Positions 59,026 to 64,000 of a stretch of 64,000 nt of DNA are shown here, one piece after another. A program made the position numbers and the translations under genes. The DNA is from Pistricoccus aurantiacus (GTDB lineage: Bacteria; Pseudomonadota; Gammaproteobacteria; Pseudomonadales; Halomonadaceae), in NCBI RefSeq assembly GCF_042682565.1, contig NZ_JBHUIC010000008.1; one strand, given 5' to 3'. Numbering within the stretch: position 1 is the first letter of the stretch; each line of letters opens with the position of its first letter. Below the pieces are notes generated by a model. That model saw nothing but the letters and a program-made list of their open reading frames with translations. It did not search any database and had not been told where the DNA came from.

Positions 59026-59219
59026 TCGATCAGAACAGACAGAGCTATGCGGTGCAGCACCTGTATCGGGTGTTAGGGGTAAGTCGTAGTAGCTATCAAG
59101 CCCGGCGTGACCGGGATAGAACGCTCAGCGAAAAGGGGCAACAGCTGTTGGAGCAAATCAACACGACGGCGGACTGCCACCGAATGTCGCAGAGATGGAG
59201 TACTGGAAAGCTCAAATGA
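59022..59219 (+). mobile_element. IS3-family transposase OrfB remnant
   Basis: The first 45 codons (SYAVQHLYRVLGVSRSSYQARRDRDR) match the N-terminus of IS3-type OrfB, which normally continues for about 270 residues with a DDE domain. Here the frame ends after 65 codons and the end (TADCHRMSQRWSTGKLK) is unrelated. No OrfA, terminal repeats or target duplication are visible. It is a relic marking past insertion beside the WYL remnant. Confidence 0.75.
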
Positions 59220-59337
59220 TGGTGGCCTGAAACGCTATGCTACTACAGATCTTGTGAAGGTTGCATGCGCAGAACCGAGTCGCGGCGTCGCATCAACACG
59301 CGTATAACGACTTATCTTCGAACAAGATTACCAAGAC

Positions 59338-60582
59338 ATGCAGCACGAGCCGTTTTTCGCCCTGAATTCTTATCATGTCGCTCTGGCGGTCGTCGGCGCG
59401 ATCGTGATTCTTGCGCGTTGGCTGCCGCGCCTGATATCCAAACGTGAACCGGTGGCGGCTCCGCTCATGATCCTTTTCGGTGCGGGGGCCACATTATTGA
59501 TACCGGGTCTGCCGGTGCTGCCGGATCCGCGCCAGGCGCCTCTGCCTTGGGAACTGGTGAGCGAACTGACCGTCATCGTGGCCCTGTTCGCCGCAGGCAT
59601 GCGCATCGACAGCTTACGACCATGGAAAAAATGGCAGCCGACGTTGCGGATGCTTGCCATCGCGATGCCGTTGACCATTTTTGCAGTGGCATTGTTGGGC
59701 GCTGGGTATGCCGGGCTGACAGTGGCTGGTGCAATACTTCTGGGTGCCGTGCTGGCGCCCACCGATCCGGTTCTGGCATCGGACGTGCAAGTTGGTCCGC
59801 CACACGAGGGCTTGGAACATCCCGTACGCTTCACCCTGACGACAGAAGCCGGCCTGAACGACGGGCTGGCGTTTCCGTTTGTCTATCTCGGGCTGATCGT
59901 GGCCGCTGAAGGCTTGAACCCCACTGCCTGGGCGCTGGACTGGATTTTATGGGATGTCCTATACCGGATCGTTTTGGGCGCTGTCACAGGCTGGCTCAGC
60001 GGCAAGGCGCTTGGCTACATTCTTTTTATCGTGCCCAGAGGCTCTCTTCTAGCCGAAACCAGCTCAGGCGTGATCGCATTTGCGGCGGTACTGCTGTGCT
60101 ATGGCGCGACCGAGCTGGTCGAGGGATATGGTTTTATCGCTGTCGCGATTCTCGGGCTGACCTTGCGCCGGATAGAAGAGGAACACCATTTCCACCGCCG
60201 CCTGCACGATTTCTGCGAATCCATCGAGGACGCGCTTACCGCGCTACTGCTTGTCGCCCTGGGCAGTGTCCTTCCAATTTTGTTGGCGGATCTGAGTTGG
60301 ACACATTTCGTTGTAGCCGTTGTACTGCTTGCGATAATTCGCCCTGCCTCAGGATGGATTGCGCTGCTGGGAACCGATCTTGATCATCGCAGCCGGGCAG
60401 TGGTTTCGATCTATGGGGTACGGGGCATCGGCTCGATTTATTACCTGTGCTACGCGGGGAATCATCTGGAATTCGTCAACGAGAACCAGCTTTGGTCGCT
60501 GGTTGGTCTGGTTATTCTTGTGTCGACAATCGTGCACGGTTTCAGCGTTGGCTGGGCGATGGACAGGTTAAGTAAAGATTGA
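59338..60582 (+). CDS. CPA1-type cation:proton antiporter
   Basis: This 414-residue protein has 12 to 13 helices. CPA1 (NhaP-like) motifs are GAVLAPTDPVLASDVQ (about 138-153) and FTLTTEAGLNDGLAFPFVYLGL (about 165-186), with the aspartates and the ND of the ion-binding site, and the IYGVRGIGSIYYLCY block. It exchanges Na+ or K+ for protons at the inner membrane. The ribosome site is weak. It lies between the IS3 scrap and tRNA-Leu, inside the proposed island. Confidence 0.9.
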   Translation: MQHEPFFALNSYHVALAVVGAIVILARWLPRLISKREPVAAPLMILFGAGATLLIPGLPVLPDPRQAPLPWELVSELTVIVALFAAGMRIDSLRPWKKWQPTLRMLAIAMPLTIFAVALLGAGYAGLTVAGAILLGAVLAPTDPVLASDVQVGPPHEGLEHPVRFTLTTEAGLNDGLAFPFVYLGLIVAAEGLNPTAWALDWILWDVLYRIVLGAVTGWLSGKALGYILFIVPRGSLLAETSSGVIAFAAVLLCYGATELVEGYGFIAVAILGLTLRRIEEEHHFHRRLHDFCESIEDALTALLLVALGSVLPILLADLSWTHFVVAVVLLAIIRPASGWIALLGTDLDHRSRAVVSIYGVRGIGSIYYLCYAGNHLEFVNENQLWSLVGLVILVSTIVHGFSVGWAMDRLSKD

Positions 60583-60714
60583 CACCGCGAATGGATGTCG
60601 TGCTTTTTTGAGGCAAATACCCTGCCTGAATACCTGTCCCAATATAGAACTGGTCCTGGAAGAAACACCTTGATAGGGGGTAATACAAGGAGGGTTTTTA
60701 ACTGCTTGATTTAG

Positions 60715-60801
60715 TGGTGCCGGTGGTCGGACTCGAACCGACACACTGTTTCCAGCGGCGGATTTTGAATCCGCTGCGTCTACCAATTCCGCCACACCGG
60801 C
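60715..60801 (-). tRNA. tRNA-Leu (anticodon CAA)
   Basis: The minus strand folds as a class II tRNA. The acceptor stem GCCGGTG pairs with CACCGGC, CCA is encoded, the anticodon arm is GCGGA-TTCAAAA-TCCGC (anticodon CAA), and a long variable arm precedes GGTTCGAGTCC. The gene reads UUG codons. It is intact and bounds the right side of the possible island whose left partner lies at 46676. Confidence 0.97.
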
Positions 60802-60943
60802 AACGGGCAGCATTATACGTAGCCGTCGCTCTAGGTCAATCACTGACGCAGGGTCTGACGATCGCTCAAGATAACTGACTTGCCGACGACAAGCCGGTAT
60901 CCTGTGCGCGCCGTGAAACAAGCCAGTCGAGTCGATGATTCCC

Positions 60944-61975
60944 ATGCAGCGCGCCGATTTTCATTACGATCTTCCCGAGGAACTGATCGCCCGCTACCCC
61001 AGCGAGCGGCGCAGCGATTGTCGTCTGCTGTGCGTGGCGGGAGAGTCGGGCACGCTGAGCCATAGACACTTCACCGACTTGCTCGAGCTGCTTGAGCCCG
61101 ACGATCTGCTGGTGTTCAACGACACTCGGGTGATTCCCGCACGGCTGTATGGCGTTAAAGCCAGCGGCGGTCGGGTGGAAATGCTGCTCGAACGGCCCCT
61201 GGATGCCCGACGCGGCCTGGCGCACCTGCGGGCCAGCAAGTCGCCGAAACCCGGCACCGAACTGATTTTCGAGGGCGATATCCGCGCCGTCGTCGAGGGA
61301 CGACGGGACGCCCTGTTCGAACTGCACTTTCTCGGCGACACGCCCTTGATCGAGCTGCTCGAGCGTCACGGTCACATGCCGCTGCCGCCCTATATCACCC
61401 GAGAGGACGAGCTTTCCGACCGGGAGCGCTACCAGACGGTCTACGCAAGACAGGACGGCGCCGTGGCGGCGCCCACCGCAGGGCTGCATTTCGACGAATC
61501 CATGCTTACCGCGCTCGAGGAAAAAGGCGTGGAAAGCGCCTTCGTGACTCTGCACGTGGGAGCAGGCACCTTTCAGCCGGTACGCGCGGAGGATATCCGC
61601 GATCACCGGATGCACAGCGAATGGATCGACGTCAGCGAGACCGTCTGCCATCAGGTGCGCACCGCCAAGGCACGGGGCAGGCGTGTCATCGCCGTGGGTA
61701 CTACCAGCGTGCGCTGCCTGGAAACCGCCAGCGCCGAAGGCGAGATAGCGCCCTACCAGGGCGACACGGATATCTTTATCTATCCGGGCTATGAATGGCG
61801 CTGCGTGGACGCCCTGATCACCAATTTCCACCTGCCGGAATCGACTCTGCTGATGCTGGTGGCTTCCTTTTCCGGGTTCGAGACGGTAATGAGGGCTTAC
61901 CAGGAAGCAGTAGCGCAGCGGTATGCGTTTTTCAGCTACGGCGATGCGATGTTCCTAACCCGCAAGACGCCCTGA
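60944..61975 (+). CDS. queA: S-adenosylmethionine:tRNA ribosyltransferase-isomerase
   Basis: This 343-residue enzyme adds the epoxycyclopentane ring in queuosine biosynthesis using SAM. Family blocks are DFHYDLPEELIARYPSERR at the start, LVFNDTRVIPARLYG (about 47-61), YQTVYARQDGAVAAPTAGLHF (about 164-184) and TNFHLPESTLLMLVASFSG. MQRADFHYDLP at 60944 is chosen over the ATG at 60935 because it matches the family's usual start. It precedes tgt, the classic order. Confidence 0.96.
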   Translation: MQRADFHYDLPEELIARYPSERRSDCRLLCVAGESGTLSHRHFTDLLELLEPDDLLVFNDTRVIPARLYGVKASGGRVEMLLERPLDARRGLAHLRASKSPKPGTELIFEGDIRAVVEGRRDALFELHFLGDTPLIELLERHGHMPLPPYITREDELSDRERYQTVYARQDGAVAAPTAGLHFDESMLTALEEKGVESAFVTLHVGAGTFQPVRAEDIRDHRMHSEWIDVSETVCHQVRTAKARGRRVIAVGTTSVRCLETASAEGEIAPYQGDTDIFIYPGYEWRCVDALITNFHLPESTLLMLVASFSGFETVMRAYQEAVAQRYAFFSYGDAMFLTRKTP

Positions 61976-61993
61976 GTTCGATCATGCTGTGTT

Positions 61994-62054
61994 AAACGCT
62001 GACTCAAAATACTCATTTACTTCCCATGTAAACTCCGTGTTTTCGTCAGCGTTT
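61994..62054. promoter_or_regulatory. Long-range inverted repeat in the queA-tgt intergenic space
   Basis: AAACGCTGAC at 61994-62003 and GTCAGCGTTT at 62045-62054 are exact ten-base complements with 41 bases between them, ending 49 bases before the tgt start. They could pair in the tgt leader RNA or serve as a protein-binding dyad. No T-run follows, so a simple terminator is unlikely. Confidence 0.4.
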
Positions 62055-62103
62055 GCCTTGCCTGATCTTCTTCAGCGCGCCTTGCCCTAGTGTCGAGATA
62101 CAC

Positions 62104-63237
62104 ATGCGAGACGAATGTTTTATGCAGTTCGAGAGGCTGGCCAGCGACGGACGCGCTCGTCGCGGTCGGCTGCGCTTTCCCCGGGGCACGGTGGAGACCC
62201 CGGCCTTTATGCCGGTGGGCACTTACGGCACGGTAAAAGGCATGACGCCGGCCTCCATCAAGGAGATCGGCGCCGAGATCATTCTCGGCAATACCTTTCA
62301 TCTCTGGCTGCGCCCGGGGGTGGAAGTGATCGAGGCCCACGGCGATCTGCACGACTTCGCCCAGTGGGACAAGCCGATTCTCACGGATTCCGGTGGTTTC
62401 CAGGTATTTTCCCTGGGAGAAACCCGCAAGATCACCGAACAAGGGGTGCATTTCCGCTCCCCGGTGGACGGCGCCAAGGTCTTCATGGGGCCGGAGGAAT
62501 CCATGGCGGTGCAGCGCTCCCTGGGGTCGGACATCGTGATGATCTTCGACGAATGCACCCCCTACCCGGCGAGCATCGAGGAAGCCGAACGCTCCATGGA
62601 GCTTTCCCTGCGCTGGGCTCGGCGTTCCCGCGACGCTCATGGAAGCTCCCCCTCGGCGCTGTTCGGCATCATTCAGGGCGGCATGTATCCGGCGCTTCGC
62701 CAGCGTTCGCTGGAAGGGCTGCTGAAGATCGGCTTCGACGGCCTGGCCATCGGCGGACTTTCCGTGGGCGAACCCAAGGAAGAGATGATCAAGGTGCTCG
62801 ACTACCTGCCCACCTGGATGCCGGAAGAGGCGCCGCGCTACCTGATGGGGGTGGGCAAACCGGAGGATCTGGTGGAGAGCGTGCGGCGCGGTATCGACAT
62901 GTTCGACTGCGTGATGCCCACCCGCAACGCCAGAAACGGCCACCTGTTCACCTTCGCCGGCACCGTCAAGATTCGTAATGCGACACATCGCCACGACACC
63001 CGGCCCCTGGAAGATGACTGCGATTGCTATACTTGCCGGCATTTCTCCCGCGCCTATCTGCATCACCTGGATCGCTGCGGTGAAATGCTTGGCTCGATGC
63101 TCAATACCATTCACAATCTACGCCATTATCAGCGTTTGATGGCCGGTTTGCGCGGTGCAATCGAAGCGGGTACATTGGCGAACTTTGTCGATACTTACTA
63201 TGCGGGCCGCGGTCTTGCCGTGCCGCCCGGCCCTTGA
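62104..63237 (+). CDS. tgt: tRNA-guanine transglycosylase
   Basis: This 377-residue enzyme exchanges guanine for preQ1 at the wobble position of GUN-anticodon tRNAs. The active-site aspartates lie in LTDSGGFQVFSL and RGIDMFDCVMPTRNAR, and the zinc site is CDCYTCRHFSRAYLHHLDRC (three Cys and a His). Length is close to the E. coli enzyme. The start at 62104 or at 62122 (MQFERLAS) cannot be separated by ribosome sites, both weak. Confidence 0.97.
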   Translation: MRDECFMQFERLASDGRARRGRLRFPRGTVETPAFMPVGTYGTVKGMTPASIKEIGAEIILGNTFHLWLRPGVEVIEAHGDLHDFAQWDKPILTDSGGFQVFSLGETRKITEQGVHFRSPVDGAKVFMGPEESMAVQRSLGSDIVMIFDECTPYPASIEEAERSMELSLRWARRSRDAHGSSPSALFGIIQGGMYPALRQRSLEGLLKIGFDGLAIGGLSVGEPKEEMIKVLDYLPTWMPEEAPRYLMGVGKPEDLVESVRRGIDMFDCVMPTRNARNGHLFTFAGTVKIRNATHRHDTRPLEDDCDCYTCRHFSRAYLHHLDRCGEMLGSMLNTIHNLRHYQRLMAGLRGAIEAGTLANFVDTYYAGRGLAVPPGP

Positions 63238-63267
63238 TTCTCAATCACCTTCAGGAGACTTTCTCCC

Positions 63268-63597
63268 ATGCTGGACTTCTTCATCTCCGCAGCCCACGCG
63301 GAAGGCGGCGCGCCCGGAGGCGGCGGCATCGCTCAGATCGTCATGCTGGTCGGCTTCGTCGTCATCTTCTACTTCCTGCTCTGGCGTCCCCAGGCCAAGC
63401 GTGCCAAGCAGCACAAGCAGCTGATCAGCGGCCTGTCCACCGGCGACGAAGTGGTGATCGGCGGCGGCTTGACCGGGCGTGTCACCAAGGTCAGCGACGA
63501 ATTCATCAGCATGGAAATCGCCCAGGGCACCGAAGTCAACGTACAGAAGAATGCCGTGGCGGCGGTTCTGCCCAAAGGCACTCTCAAATCCATCTGA
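63268..63597 (+). CDS. yajC: Preprotein translocase subunit YajC
   Basis: This 109-residue protein has one N-terminal membrane helix (IAQIVMLVGFVVIFYFLLWRPQ, about 17-38) and a conserved cytoplasmic domain (KQHKQLISGLSTGDEVVIGGGLTGRVTKVSDEF). YajC binds SecDF and accompanies the Sec translocon. It follows tgt by 30 bases in the usual order. AGGAG precedes ATG. Confidence 0.96.
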   Translation: MLDFFISAAHAEGGAPGGGGIAQIVMLVGFVVIFYFLLWRPQAKRAKQHKQLISGLSTGDEVVIGGGLTGRVTKVSDEFISMEIAQGTEVNVQKNAVAAVLPKGTLKSI

Positions 63598-63615
63598 TTT
63601 TGCTTCCAACCGTCT

Positions 63616-63685
63616 GACGCGGAGTTCGCCGCTCCGCGTCGCGGCATCTCGTGAAGACGCCTCGGCTTTCTTTACCGGCGTCTTC
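63616..63685. other. Two perfect hairpins between yajC and secD
   Basis: GACGCGGAG (63616-63624) pairs with CTCCGCGTC (63632-63640), and GAAGACGCC (63653-63661) with GGCGTCTTC (63677-63685). Both stems have nine base pairs, and neither is followed by a T-run on the plus strand. They may stabilise the yajC message or reduce read-through into secD. Confidence 0.5.
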
Positions 63686-63711
63686 GCCATGTTAGACAAG
63701 GCAGGCCCTGC

Positions 63712-64000
63712 ATGCTCAACCGTTATCCCCTGTGGAAGTATCTGCTGATACTTCTTGTTCTTCTCATTGGCCTGGTCTACTCCCTCCCCAATCTCTATCC
63801 CGAGGAACCAGCGGTTCAGATCAGCAGCGCCCAGGCGGGAGTCTCTCTCGATCAACGCACCCTGGAGCGAATTCAAGGCGCACTGGCGGAAAACGATATC
63901 GAGGTCGAAGACACCGAGCAGCAGGAGAACAGCGTGCTGCTGCGTCTGACCAAGACAAGCGATCAGTTGCCTGCCCGGGACGTCATCAGCGACCTCCTCG
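63712..64000 (+). CDS. secD: Protein translocase subunit SecD, N-terminal part
   Basis: The frame starts MLNRYPLWKYLLILLVLLIGLVYSLPNLYPEEPAVQIS and stays open to the edge of the window (96 codons). This is the first SecD membrane helix and the beginning of its periplasmic P1 domain. SecD, with SecF, uses the proton gradient to help late stages of protein export. The rest lies beyond the window. AAGG lies about ten bases upstream. Confidence 0.95.
   Translation, partial: MLNRYPLWKYLLILLVLLIGLVYSLPNLYPEEPAVQISSAQAGVSLDQRTLERIQGALAENDIEVEDTEQQENSVLLRLTKTSDQLPARDVISDLL

Overview
The window reads as chromosome of a halophilic or marine gammaproteobacterium, most like Halomonas and its relatives (an inference). 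The evidence is moderately high GC, an NhaD-type sodium/proton antiporter, TRAP transport, the ast arginine catabolism genes, FabV, and the queA-tgt-yajC-secD block at the right end. About 64 genes are supported, plus one tRNA.

Layout. 1-800: end of a DUF1499 gene, an orphan ParD-like antitoxin, a DUF3820 gene. 0.8-6.6 kb: a TRAP transporter operon with an IclR regulator, divergent from a GMC oxidoreductase. 6.6-13.8 kb: CorA, a large M14 peptidase/von Willebrand A fusion with a small upstream partner, DUF3581, NhaD. 14.1-19.6 kb: a signalling group of PstS-like periplasmic protein, outer-membrane porin-like protein and GGDEF-EAL protein, followed by an AT-rich acyltransferase of the exosortase-associated/LuxI-like family. 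19.6-25.4 kb: TRIC-family protein, TrpXYZ-like ABC transporter, ZapE, CysK. 25.5-31.7 kb: ast operon in the order astC-aruF-aruG-astD-astB, without astE. 31.8-33.4 kb: a MNT/HEPN toxin-antitoxin pair flanked by a 71-bp duplication of the start of a methyltransferase gene. 33.4-41.8 kb: mostly housekeeping (RluF, FabV, glutathione peroxidase, AidB-like, PCuAC, LysE family, Rnk). 42.2-45.1 kb: a cytochrome b/ethylbenzene-dehydrogenase-type haem fusion with a flavin/2Fe-2S reductase. 45.1-46.5 kb: an orphan tailspike-like beta-helix protein.

The most striking part is 46.9-56.2 kb. A probable operon encodes a small beta-sandwich-like protein, a 1687-residue multicopper oxidase lipoprotein resembling the MnxG manganese oxidases, a secreted propeller-like protein, a SCO1/SenC copper chaperone and a c-type cytochrome with a long extension. 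Together they look like an extracytoplasmic metal-oxidation system that passes electrons to a cytochrome. A 32-bp near-copy of the 3' part of tRNA-Leu lies at 46,676, and the intact tRNA-Leu(CAA) lies at 60,715-60,801. That is the geometry of an island integrated at the tRNA 3' end, although no integrase is visible. The interval also holds a metallophosphoesterase, three small hypotheticals, a decapitated WYL regulator, an IS3 scrap and a CPA1 antiporter.

The right end (60.9-64.0 kb) is the conserved queA-tgt-yajC-secD group for queuosine tRNA modification and Sec export; secD runs off the window.
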